A DNA stretch of 9,896 nucleotides, from positions 1 through 9,896 of the forward strand of contig NCRO01000016.1 of assembly GCA_002849045.2 (NCBI GenBank), given 5' to 3'. The notes beneath the pieces are model-generated. The model worked only from the letters and a program-made list of their open reading frames with translations, did no database searches and was not told the DNA's origin. Positions 1 through 7,386 of the stretch are shown piece after piece. A program made the position numbers and the translations under genes. This DNA is from Candidatus Sediminicultor secundus. GTDB taxonomy: Bacteria; Atribacterota; JS1; SB-45; 34-128. The number at the start of each line of letters is the position of its first letter. Position 1 is the stretch's first letter.

Positions 1-91
1 TTAATGACCTCTATTTAAAGTCGAGGTAACTGTCGATAAAGAACATTATGAAAAAATTAGCCTGAAAGAGAAAAAAGAAACATTAAAGAGA

Positions 92-541
92 ATGATAGAG
101 TTTAAAGATTTTAGCGAAGAGGAGTTAGAAAAAATTGCTCGGATATCTGCAGTTAAAGCCTACAAAGAAGATGAATTTATCTTTAAAGAAGGTGACGAGG
201 ATTCCTCTTTTTATATAATGATCAGAGGATGTCTGCGTATTATCAAATACAATGAAAGAAACGAAGAGATTATTTTAGCCGATATATGTAGCGGAGGATT
301 CCTGGGGGAGACAGCTATTGTTAATGAAAGACACCGGGTAAATGCTGTGGCCAGTGAATTTGTAGAACTGCTCTTTTTGGAGCAGGAAAATCTTGAACTT
401 TTGATTAAGGAAGACCCTAACCTGGGAAATAAATTATTATTAGTATTTTTGGAAAAATTATCTATAAAACTGGATAAAACCAACCGTTTATTCCAGGCGG
501 ATTATATATTGGGCAGCTCCTCCCTTTCAGATATGGATTAA
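92..541 (+). CDS. Cyclic-nucleotide-binding domain protein (Crp-like sensor domain only, 149 aa)
   Basis: The product is a single cNMP-binding beta-roll. Residues 22-90 show the family pattern: an EDEFIFKEGDEDSSFYIMIRG stretch (26-46, roll strands with the conserved EGD turn and the Gly after the hydrophobic strand), then GGFLGETAIVNER (68-80) followed by R82-V-N-A, matching the phosphate-binding cassette with its Glu (E73) and Arg (R82). A C-terminal helix (about 96-135) follows. There is no helix-turn-helix, so unlike Crp it should not bind DNA itself; it probably senses a nucleotide for a partner or is a vestigial domain. The ligand cannot be told. ATG at 92 has only a weak AAAGAGA just ahead of it. 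The same frame stays open back to position 8 and reads like protein, but has no ATG, GTG or TTG and is closed by TAA-TGA at 2-7. The gene may therefore be the 3' part of a longer, broken gene. Fic follows 56 bases later, possibly co-transcribed. Confidence 0.8.
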   Translation: MIEFKDFSEEELEKIARISAVKAYKEDEFIFKEGDEDSSFYIMIRGCLRIIKYNERNEEIILADICSGGFLGETAIVNERHRVNAVASEFVELLFLEQENLELLIKEDPNLGNKLLLVFLEKLSIKLDKTNRLFQADYILGSSSLSDMD

Positions 542-597
542 TTATTTGTAATGTCATTGAGAACCTACCCCAGATATTTATAAAAAGGAAATAAAAA

Positions 598-1635
598 ATG
601 TTTCAACCAAAATTCAAATATACCAATGAAATAGTCAAATTACTTACCAGAATCTCTGCCGCCAGAGAAACAATTCTCAATTCACCTTTAATTCCAAAAT
701 GGAATGTCACTTTAAGACAGGAAGCCATAATCCATAGTGCCCATTCATCTACCAGTATTGAAGGAAATAGATTATCCCTGGAACAAGTAAGCGAATTAGC
801 CCGGGGAAGAGAAATAACGGCTGCTCGAAGAGATAAGCAAGAAGTTTTGAATTATTTAGATGTGCTAAAAAATATTAAAAATCTGATTAAAGATAATTTT
901 ATAACAGAAAAAGATATTTTAAATATCCATCTTATGGTAACTAAAAATACTTTGAATAATCTCGCTGACTGCGGGGTCTATCGCAACCGTTATGTAGTAG
1001 TGGGAAACAGATTTACCGGAGAGGTTTTTTTTAGACCTCCCCAAAATCAGGAAGTGCCAAGATTAGTAAAAGATTTACTTAGCTGGATAGACTCAAAAGA
1101 ATCGAAAGAGTTTGATCCGATTATTGAAGCAGGAGTCGTCCATTATGAATTTGTCAGAATCCATCCATTTGTTGATGGTAATGGTCGAACAGCGAGAGTC
1201 CTTGCTGCTTTAATTCTTTATTTACGTGGTTTTGATACAAATCAATTCTTTTGTCTTGATGATTATTATGATTCTGATAGACCATCATACTATAAAGCAC
1301 TACAGAACGTTAAACCAGATACTTTAGATTTGACCAATTGGTTGGAATATTTTATCGAAGGAGTAAATATAAGTTCTGAAGCAGTTAAAGAAAGAATAGT
1401 AAGACTCAGTAGCAAGAGACTAAGGAAAGCAAAAGGTAGACAGATCGCCTTAACCGAAAGACAAATAAGAATTATAGAATTTATAAATCAAAATGGCAAA
1501 ATAACCAATAAAGATGTAAGAGAAATGTTCAAGCTTTCTAACCGAGCTGCCTTAGATGAAATAAATAAACTTCTCGAATTACAGGTCTTGAAGTCCCAAG
1601 GCAAGGGTAGAGTTCTTCATTATATAATGTTATAA
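598..1635 (+). CDS. Fic family protein (AMP-transferase type), class II, with C-terminal winged helix
   Basis: Fic enzymes usually transfer AMP from ATP to a hydroxyl of a target protein; some also remove it. The active-site loop is complete: HPFVDGNGRTAR at residues 189-200 (catalytic H189, metal-binding D193, anion-binding N195/G196/R197, R200). An upstream inhibitory helix carries the [S/T]xxxE[G/N] motif (S51...E55-G56), so this is a class II Fic kept off by its own N-terminal Glu. The flap region lies near 136-147 (GNRFTGEVFFRP). Residues about 285-345 form a winged-helix domain (TERQIRIIEFI, then NKDVREMFKLSNRAALDEINKL in two parts), common in Fic proteins of about 340-380 residues, which suggests DNA binding or autoregulation. 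The ATG follows AAGGAAAT with suitable spacing. No antitoxin gene lies beside it, as expected for a self-inhibited form. The target is unknown. Confidence 0.93.
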   Translation: MFQPKFKYTNEIVKLLTRISAARETILNSPLIPKWNVTLRQEAIIHSAHSSTSIEGNRLSLEQVSELARGREITAARRDKQEVLNYLDVLKNIKNLIKDNFITEKDILNIHLMVTKNTLNNLADCGVYRNRYVVVGNRFTGEVFFRPPQNQEVPRLVKDLLSWIDSKESKEFDPIIEAGVVHYEFVRIHPFVDGNGRTARVLAALILYLRGFDTNQFFCLDDYYDSDRPSYYKALQNVKPDTLDLTNWLEYFIEGVNISSEAVKERIVRLSSKRLRKAKGRQIALTERQIRIIEFINQNGKITNKDVREMFKLSNRAALDEINKLLELQVLKSQGKGRVLHYIML

Positions 1636-1861
1636 TATTCATGATTATATTCACGATAAGGCTCATGATTTTTACATATTGTAATCTTGCAAAGATGCTT
1701 GATTATAAAAATGGGGTCCCTAATTTAAATGAGGTGTCTTTTAGAAGACCGGATTTGCAGATAAACAGCTATAAGAGGCGATTTATTGGTGGCAAGGGTT
1801 TTGAGTATACAGGAAAGACCTACAAAAAGACCTAATAAAATTAAACAAAAATTAGAAAAGA
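1636..1861 (+). other. Stretch without a convincing gene between Fic and the regulator relic
   Basis: An open frame of 64 codons (1641-1835) exists but has no ribosome binding site, a hydrophobic start unlike its remainder, and no family match I can support. Its middle (about 1695-1830) has some protein-like texture, including an FIGGKGFEYTG stretch loosely resembling the N-terminal region of tungsten aldehyde oxidoreductases, but this is too short to call. It may be more of the decayed gene whose end is seen at 1862-2030. No clear terminator for fic and no clear promoter for the downstream operon was found here. Confidence 0.3.
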
Positions 1862-2030
1862 ATTGTTGCTGAAATAAAGAAAAATAATTTCATTACACAA
1901 AAAAGAATTGTCTAAAATTATGGGCATCACTGAAAAGAATATAAGAAACAATATTGCTAAACTGAAAAATCTTAACATCATTAAAAGAATTGGACCTGAT
2001 AAAGACGGATACTGAGAGGTAATAAAATGA
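1862..2030 (+). pseudogene. Remnant of a winged-helix regulator (C-terminal domain), frameshifted and with a nonsense codon
   Basis: Two frames together give a normal winged-helix end. Frame one (1862-1903) reads IVAEIKKNNFITQK; after dropping one A from the run at 1899-1904, the second frame (1905-2030) reads ELSKIMGITEKNIRNNIAKL, then KNLNIIKRIGPDKDGY, then TGA at 2013-2015 where relatives commonly have Trp, then EVIK and a stop at 2028-2030. The pattern 'ITQKELSKIMGI...IKRIGPDKxGYWEV' is typical of the C-terminal winged helix of AlbA_2/RecG-like predicted regulators. An upstream TAG (1853) and the absence of the AlbA_2 domain show that the body of the gene is gone. The last codons overlap the methyltransferase start by the same ATGA geometry used inside the operon, so the intact ancestor may have been its first gene. 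That last point is inference. Confidence 0.7.
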
Positions 2031-3280
2031 TGGCTGAACAACTAACATATATGGAACTTTTTGCAGGCACAGGTGGCCTTGCTGAAGGATTTATAAGAGC
2101 TGGCTTTACTCCCGTAGCACATATAGAGATGGACAAATATACATCATTAACAATAAAAACTCGTCTTGCTTATCATTATCTAAAGAAACAGAAAAAACTT
2201 TTTGTATATCATAATTATCTAAAAGGACAGATATCTCGTGATGAATTGTATTCCTATCTTCCTGAAAATATAGCAACTGGAATGATAAATAAAGAGATTA
2301 GCGAAGACAACCTTTTTGATTTATTTAAAAATATCGAGAAGAGACTCACAAGATTAAAACTGAAAAAAATAGATGTAATAGCTGGAGGACCACCCTGTCA
2401 GGCTTATTCTCTTGTCGGAAGAGCAAGAGATCCGTACAATATGGGAAATGATCCAAGAAATTATCTTTATAAATTGTATGCTAAATTTTTACAGAAGTTT
2501 AAACCGGAAGTTTTTGTTTTTGAAAATGTTCCGGGACTTCTGTCTGCAGGCGAAGGTAAACTCTGGGAAGATGTAAAAAAACATTTTGGAAAGGCTGGCT
2601 ATGTTGTGGATTATAAAATTTTGAACGCATGTGACTTCGGAGTGCTTCAAAACAGAAAAAGGGTTATAGTGATTGGGTGGAGAAAAGAGCTTAATTTTCA
2701 TTATCCTGAATTTAAAAAGAATGAAGAGATTACGAATTATAAGGTAAGGGATATTCTGGTGGATCTACCTCCTTTGCTACCCGGAGAAAAAATCACAAAT
2801 GGCAACTATGTATCAGAACCAACTTCATATCTTAAAAAATATGGACTGCGTTCTAAAGAAGATTTTTTAACTCTCCATATCACAAGAAAAGTCAATGACA
2901 GAGATAGAAAAATATATCGTCTGGCCATAGAAATGTGGGGAAAACATAAAAAACGGCTTATGTATACAGATGTTCCTGAAAAATACAGAACACACAACAA
3001 TCAGAAATCCTTTCTTGATAGGTTTAAAGTTGTAGCGATCAACCTGCCATGCTCACATACCGTGGTTGCACATCTTGCTAAAGATGGTCATTATTATATC
3101 CATCCAGATATAAAACAACTTCGCTCAATTTCAGTTAGAGAAGCAGCCCGGCTACAATCTTTTCCTGACAACTATTGTTTTGAAGGACCAATGACATCAA
3201 AATTCAGACAGATAGGAAATGCTGTGCCACCATCGATGGCTGAAAAAATTGCAGGAAAAATCAGGGAGATGATTAAATGA
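2027..3280 (+). CDS. DNA (cytosine-5-)-methyltransferase
   Basis: This enzyme transfers a methyl group from S-adenosylmethionine to carbon 5 of cytosine in a specific DNA site. The family motifs are in normal order: I, MELFAGTGGLAEGF (9-22), SAM binding; IV, GGPPCQAYS (120-128) with catalytic C124; VI, FENVPG (165-170) with E166; VIII, QNRKR (208-212); IX, SVREAARLQSFPD (369-381); X, RQIGNAVPP (394-402). All key residues are present, so it should be active. The target-recognition region is about 220-365, and the site cannot be predicted. Motif I to the catalytic Cys spans about 110 residues, longer than in small enzymes such as M.HhaI, because of a charged insert near 45-112. Start: GAGAGGT lies 6 bases before ATG 2027; ATG 2030 is an alternative. 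It is the first gene of a four-gene operon, and its stop overlaps the next start (ATGA). No restriction enzyme gene is recognisable nearby. Confidence 0.95.
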   Translation: MMAEQLTYMELFAGTGGLAEGFIRAGFTPVAHIEMDKYTSLTIKTRLAYHYLKKQKKLFVYHNYLKGQISRDELYSYLPENIATGMINKEISEDNLFDLFKNIEKRLTRLKLKKIDVIAGGPPCQAYSLVGRARDPYNMGNDPRNYLYKLYAKFLQKFKPEVFVFENVPGLLSAGEGKLWEDVKKHFGKAGYVVDYKILNACDFGVLQNRKRVIVIGWRKELNFHYPEFKKNEEITNYKVRDILVDLPPLLPGEKITNGNYVSEPTSYLKKYGLRSKEDFLTLHITRKVNDRDRKIYRLAIEMWGKHKKRLMYTDVPEKYRTHNNQKSFLDRFKVVAINLPCSHTVVAHLAKDGHYYIHPDIKQLRSISVREAARLQSFPDNYCFEGPMTSKFRQIGNAVPPSMAEKIAGKIREMIK

Positions 3281-5373
3281 AAGAAAAATTAATTTTCAAA
3301 CCACGGTCACGCCTTTTGTTGCAATTGGGGGACCAACTAATAAGAAATGAAAGTATTGCTTTACTTGAACTTATAAAAAATTCGTATGACGCAGATGCAT
3401 CAGTAGCAAAAATTATAATTAAGAATGTGGATAATTCAGAGGAAGGAGAAATAATTATTGAAGATAATGGTTATGGTATGACACCGAAAATAATAAAAAA
3501 TGTCTGGATGGAACCAGGAAATGATTATAAAGATCAAATTATTAAACAATTAAAAAGAACTCCGAAGTTTGGCAGACTTCCGCTTGGAGAAAAAGGAATA
3601 GGCAGATTTGCGGTACACAAACTTGGTGATATCATAGAGCTTATCACAAAAGCTGAAGGGCATCCTGAAGTATATTTGAAGATTGACTGGAATATTTTTA
3701 AGAAATCGGGGTATCTCGATGAATTTCCTGTTGAAATAATAGAAAGAGACCCGGTTTTATATAAAAATATGACAGGAACAAAGATAATTATAAAAAAACT
3801 AAAAAAATCATGGTCAAGAGGTATGGTAAGAGATGTCTATCGTTCAGTTAATTCGTTTTGCTCACCATTCGATTCTCCTGATTCTTTCAGAGTAACATTT
3901 GATATTGATAAAAAGGAGTGGTTAAAAGGTTTGTTGTCCTTGGATGAGATAAAAGAATCTGCACTGTTCAAATTTCATTGTGAAATTGATGGGGAATATA
4001 TTAACAAATTCAGGTATGAATTTACACCTTGGAAAACAATGACAAAACTTAGCGGAAGAGTTATTGATGAAAATGATAAAAACCTTAAAAAATTATTGAG
4101 AATGGTTGATAGAAAAGGTAAAAAAATAAATTTAAACGAATATCAAATCGGAACTATCGAGTTTGAAGGTCTGATTTTTGATAGAGATTCCAGAATCCTG
4201 AAACTGGGAGTACAGGACAAAAAAGGACTCCATGAATATTTGAATCAAAACGGCGGTGTAAGGGTATATAGAGATGGCGTCAGGGTTTATGATTATGGTG
4301 AGCCCGGAAATGACTGGCTGAACCTGGATATAAGAAGGGTAAACATACCAACAAAAAAAATCAGTAATAATATTATTATTTCTTCTGTATCTCTGAACAG
4401 AAAGGAAAGCACTGATCTTAAAGAAAAAACAAATAGGGAAGGATTTATTGAAAACGAGGCTTATAAAATGCTAAAACAAGCATTATTGTACGCATTATCT
4501 CAAGCGGAAGGATTGAGAAATGCGGATAAGGAAAAAATAAGGACTACCTATGGGAGTAAATCAAAAAAAGAACCTGTTGTATCAGAAATAAAGGAGCTAA
4601 AAAAAGTTATTGAAACGCGTGTTAAAGAAAAAGAACTTAAAAAAGAAATTACTCGATATCTCGATAGAATTGAAACAGATTATGAAAATATGAAGGAAAT
4701 ACTTCTGAGAAGTGCAGGTGCTGGATTGAGTCTTAGCATAGTTATTCACGAAATTGAAAAGATGATTGATGAACTAAAGAAAACCGTAGAGCATGAAAAA
4801 GTATCAGATAGAATTATAAAACTTGTTCAGCATCTATCAAGATTGATAGAAGGATATACTTTAATTATTCGGAAAAGCAAAACAAAAATGTGGGATCTAA
4901 AAAAGTTAATTGATCAGGCAATTTTCAATATGCAGTATAGAGCTAAGGTGCATGAAATAGAGGTCATTAAGGATTATGAAAAAAAACCGGAAAAATTTGG
5001 GGTAAACTGTGCAAGGAATCTGGTGATTAATTCCATTATGAATATTCTGGATAATTCTATATGGTGGCTTGAATATGCAAAGATAAAAGATAAAAAAATA
5101 TTTATCAAAATTTCCAAATATATACCAGAACACATCTCCATAATTATTGCAGATAATGGACTTGGATTCAGTCTTCCTGTGGAAGATATGATAAAACCAT
5201 TTGTTTCTGCAAAACCAGATGGGATGGGCCTTGGTTTACACATTGCCAGTGAGGCGATGAAAGCTCATGGAGGAAATCTGCTTTTTCCTCATCCTGATGA
5301 AGTAGAAATACCAGATGAGTTCAAAAAAGGAGCTATTGTCGTGTTGGTATTTAAAAAAGGAGAAAAAAAATGA
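3277..5373 (+). CDS. Dual-GHKL ATPase: N-terminal MORC/Hsp90-like module fused to a C-terminal histidine kinase
   Basis: Two GHKL ATP-binding modules are visible. Module 1 has N-box ELIKNSYDADA (31-41), G1 DNGYGM (63-68) and lid LGEKGIGRFAVHKLG (103-117), the arrangement of MORC/MutL/Hsp90-type ATPases. It is followed by an S5-like transducer region with GGVRVYRDGVRVYDYGEPG (326-344). A charged helical segment (about 410-475) leads to a DHp-like helix with SIVIHEIEKMIDELKK (487-502), where H491 is the candidate phospho-acceptor. Module 2 has N-box NILDNSIWWL (589-598), G1 IADNGLGF (624-631) and G2 GMGLGLHIASEAMKAHGG (649-666), as in sensor kinases. No membrane segment is seen, so it is cytoplasmic. 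The likely role is an ATP-driven clamp that senses DNA or a complex and signals by phosphotransfer to the receiver-like protein encoded next. Partner and trigger are inferred. AGGGAG lies 8 bases before the ATG; ATGA overlaps occur at both ends. Confidence 0.9.
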   Translation: MKEKLIFKPRSRLLLQLGDQLIRNESIALLELIKNSYDADASVAKIIIKNVDNSEEGEIIIEDNGYGMTPKIIKNVWMEPGNDYKDQIIKQLKRTPKFGRLPLGEKGIGRFAVHKLGDIIELITKAEGHPEVYLKIDWNIFKKSGYLDEFPVEIIERDPVLYKNMTGTKIIIKKLKKSWSRGMVRDVYRSVNSFCSPFDSPDSFRVTFDIDKKEWLKGLLSLDEIKESALFKFHCEIDGEYINKFRYEFTPWKTMTKLSGRVIDENDKNLKKLLRMVDRKGKKINLNEYQIGTIEFEGLIFDRDSRILKLGVQDKKGLHEYLNQNGGVRVYRDGVRVYDYGEPGNDWLNLDIRRVNIPTKKISNNIIISSVSLNRKESTDLKEKTNREGFIENEAYKMLKQALLYALSQAEGLRNADKEKIRTTYGSKSKKEPVVSEIKELKKVIETRVKEKELKKEITRYLDRIETDYENMKEILLRSAGAGLSLSIVIHEIEKMIDELKKTVEHEKVSDRIIKLVQHLSRLIEGYTLIIRKSKTKMWDLKKLIDQAIFNMQYRAKVHEIEVIKDYEKKPEKFGVNCARNLVINSIMNILDNSIWWLEYAKIKDKKIFIKISKYIPEHISIIIADNGLGFSLPVEDMIKPFVSAKPDGMGLGLHIASEAMKAHGGNLLFPHPDEVEIPDEFKKGAIVVLVFKKGEKK

Positions 5374-6647
5374 GTCTGAATTTACCCCAAAGTGGAAGAG
5401 TGGTTGTTATTGATGATTGCTCTAAAGAAGCACTTCCTCTCATGAAGGTTTTATCATCTAACAGAATATCTGTAAATTATTTTACAGGAAGATTTGAGGA
5501 GCTACCCGAAAAACCTTTTTCAGATGTTCGCCTTGTTTTTCTTGACATAGTGCTGGAAGGCGGAGGAGGTACTGATGATAAAACAAAACTATCAACAACT
5601 ATGAGTATTATTGAAAAAATTATAGATAAGAAAAATGGACCATTTATACTTGCAATCTGGTCTAAACATGAAGAATTAATTGAGAAAATGGAAAAAATGC
5701 TCAAGGGCCAAAAATATCAACCCATAGTAACAGATCTGCAAAAGTATGAGTTTAAAGACGATAGAACAGGAGATTATAATTATAATTTAGTAAAAATTGA
5801 AAAAAAATTAAAAGAAAAAATGGAAAATTTAAGTATTTTGGAGATACTAATTTTATGGGAAAATATAATTTACGATTCCGCATCCTCTGTGGTTAATGAA
5901 TTTTCTAGATTTGTTGAATTTGATAATGATTGGAATGATAAACTAAATGGAATTTTATATAAGTTAGCAAAAGCATGGGCTGGCAAAACACTTGATATAG
6001 ATTCCCCACGGGAAATAGTAGAAAATGCATTATTTACATTTAGTGGTATATTTGTAGATACTCTTGAGAAGAAACTTCATGAAGAATCTTATAATCAAAT
6101 GGACTTCTCTTTTTCGGAAAGCGGAATAGAAGGGGAAGTTAAAGGTAAAATTAACTCCAAGTTACTTCTTGATAAATCAAAATTGGATGGATTATATCCT
6201 GGAAATGTGTATGAAATTGATGAAAAAGAGCATATAAGTAAAAATTTGAATACCACTAATACTATGGAAATAGAGGAAATCAAAAATAATTCAATTTCAG
6301 TTATTGTAGAGGTATCTCCATTTTGCGATTTTGCACAGAAAAAAATGGAATTAAGTCGTATTGTTAAGGGATTTCTGTGCCCCATAGAAGTTCAAATCAA
6401 TGGGAGAACAATTAAAGCCGCTAAAAAGAAAATAAAGCCAACTGATTTTCTTTATAAAACCTCAGTAATTGAGTACAACAAGAAACTTTACAGTTTGATT
6501 GTTGACTTCAAACATTTTTCTGCAAAATCCATTAATGAAATTAATGAAAAAACACCGATTTTTAGACTTCGTAAAGATATTCTCAATGATATTCAAACAA
6601 ATCTATCTTTGCATATTAACAGGCCGGGGGTGCTTTTCCTTGAATGA
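5370..6647 (+). CDS. Receiver-like protein with an uncharacterised C-terminal domain (425 aa)
   Basis: The first about 127 residues fit a response-regulator receiver fold: strand 1 ends in VVVIDD (11-16, acidic pair D15/D16), strand 3 is LVFLDIVLEG (55-64) with D59 in the phospho-acceptor place, strand 4 is FILAIWSKH (92-100) with S98 at the Ser/Thr switch, and K125 (LQKYEF) may be the conserved Lys. Glycines after D59 (64-67) make an unusual loop. Residues about 130-425 match no output domain I know: there is no helix-turn-helix, GGDEF, HD or nuclease motif. Features seen are a helical part (135-240), VEVSPFCDFAQKK (313-325) after a hydrophobic strand, and a C-terminal block FRLRKDILNDIQ...HINRPG (398-420). 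The Cys-Asp and Gln of CDFAQ could be functional, but this is unproven. It is the probable phosphotransfer partner of the preceding kinase. AAGGAG lies 7 bases before the ATG, which overlaps the kinase stop. Confidence 0.8.
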   Translation: MSLNLPQSGRVVVIDDCSKEALPLMKVLSSNRISVNYFTGRFEELPEKPFSDVRLVFLDIVLEGGGGTDDKTKLSTTMSIIEKIIDKKNGPFILAIWSKHEELIEKMEKMLKGQKYQPIVTDLQKYEFKDDRTGDYNYNLVKIEKKLKEKMENLSILEILILWENIIYDSASSVVNEFSRFVEFDNDWNDKLNGILYKLAKAWAGKTLDIDSPREIVENALFTFSGIFVDTLEKKLHEESYNQMDFSFSESGIEGEVKGKINSKLLLDKSKLDGLYPGNVYEIDEKEHISKNLNTTNTMEIEEIKNNSISVIVEVSPFCDFAQKKMELSRIVKGFLCPIEVQINGRTIKAAKKKIKPTDFLYKTSVIEYNKKLYSLIVDFKHFSAKSINEINEKTPIFRLRKDILNDIQTNLSLHINRPGVLFLE

Positions 6648-6648
6648 G

Positions 6649-7290
6649 ATGTATGTAATTATATGTGGAGAAATTATTGAGTGGTATCAAAACCAGAGTC
6701 GTGATTTTCCATGGCGATATACAAAGGATCCTTACAAAATTATAATTGCTGAATTTATGCTCCATAGGACAAAAGCTGAACAAGTAGTTCCTGTTTATCT
6801 TGAATTTATTAAAAAATATCCAGATATTAAAACTCTCGCATGGACAAATTTTAAAGATATCAAAGCGGTAACGGAACATCTTGGCCTACACTGGAGAGCA
6901 AAACATTTTTCTGAGTCTGCTAAATATGTTGTTGCCAATTACAAGGGTAAGTTTCCTAAAAATTATAGTGAGTTAAGAAAAATTCCCGGTGTTGGTGAGT
7001 ATATTGCCGGTGCGATTACAACCATTTGTTTTAATAAACCGGTTCCTGTTGTGGATAGTAATATAGCCAGATTTATAAATAGATATTTCGGGCTGAACTT
7101 ATCTGGTGAGATAAGAAGAAAAAAGAAAATAGTAGAACTGTCTTTAAGATTATTTGAATATGAGAATCCAGGGGATTTACTGTTCGCCATTGTAGATTTC
7201 ACATCGTTAGTATGCAAACCAGGTAAACCATTATGTGAAAAATGTCCATTAAGAAATAAATGCAATTATACAAGGAGGTTCTTAGCATAA
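6649..7290 (+). CDS. HhH-GPD [4Fe-4S] DNA glycosylase, Mig.MthI-like (probable T:G mismatch thymine-DNA glycosylase)
   Basis: This MutY/endonuclease III-family enzyme excises a base from mismatched DNA. Seen: DFPWRYTKDPYKIIIAEFML (19-38) with MutY-type E35, then HRT where MutY has QQT; the helix-hairpin-helix IPGVGEYIAGAI (112-123); catalytic Asp D136 in VPVVDSNIARFINRYFG (132-148); and an iron-sulfur loop C189-x6-C196-x2-C199-x5-C205. Position 118 is Tyr where endonuclease III has its catalytic Lys; Mig.MthI, the methanogen-plasmid thymine glycosylase encoded beside a 5mC methyltransferase, also has Tyr (Y126). At 213 residues there is no MutY C-terminal domain, again like Mig. Its place in a 5mC methyltransferase operon supports repair of deaminated 5mC. 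Start: ATG 6649 is one base after the previous stop; TTG 6640, 9 bases after GGGGG (6626-6630), is a good alternative. The far-upstream ATG 6499 would bury the start in the previous gene and adds unrelated sequence. Confidence 0.9.
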   Translation: MYVIICGEIIEWYQNQSRDFPWRYTKDPYKIIIAEFMLHRTKAEQVVPVYLEFIKKYPDIKTLAWTNFKDIKAVTEHLGLHWRAKHFSESAKYVVANYKGKFPKNYSELRKIPGVGEYIAGAITTICFNKPVPVVDSNIARFINRYFGLNLSGEIRRKKKIVELSLRLFEYENPGDLLFAIVDFTSLVCKPGKPLCEKCPLRNKCNYTRRFLA

Positions 7291-7386
7291 TAGAATATAT
7301 ATTGCTTTATGACTTTGATGCCTTGCTAAGATCCAGTAAGAGCGGGCTTTGTGAATAATGTCATAGGGACGGTTGTTCATGCTCAG

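Noticed and set aside
598..1635. Fic as part of a Fic/antitoxin pair
   Set aside because: The inhibitory S51xxxE55G56 motif is inside the protein itself and no separate small antitoxin gene is present.
1641..1835. A 64-codon open frame, with a weak FIGGKGF resemblance to aldehyde oxidoreductase N-termini
   Set aside because: It has no ribosome binding site, an implausible start, and a resemblance of only about ten residues; not called as a gene.
4906..5243. Minus-strand open frames inside the histidine-kinase domain
   Set aside because: They are antisense shadows of clear GHKL motifs on the plus strand.
6499..6648. Longer start for the DNA glycosylase at ATG 6499
   Set aside because: The extra 50 residues lie wholly inside the previous gene in another frame and do not resemble the family; ATG 6649 or TTG 6640 gives the normal N-terminus.
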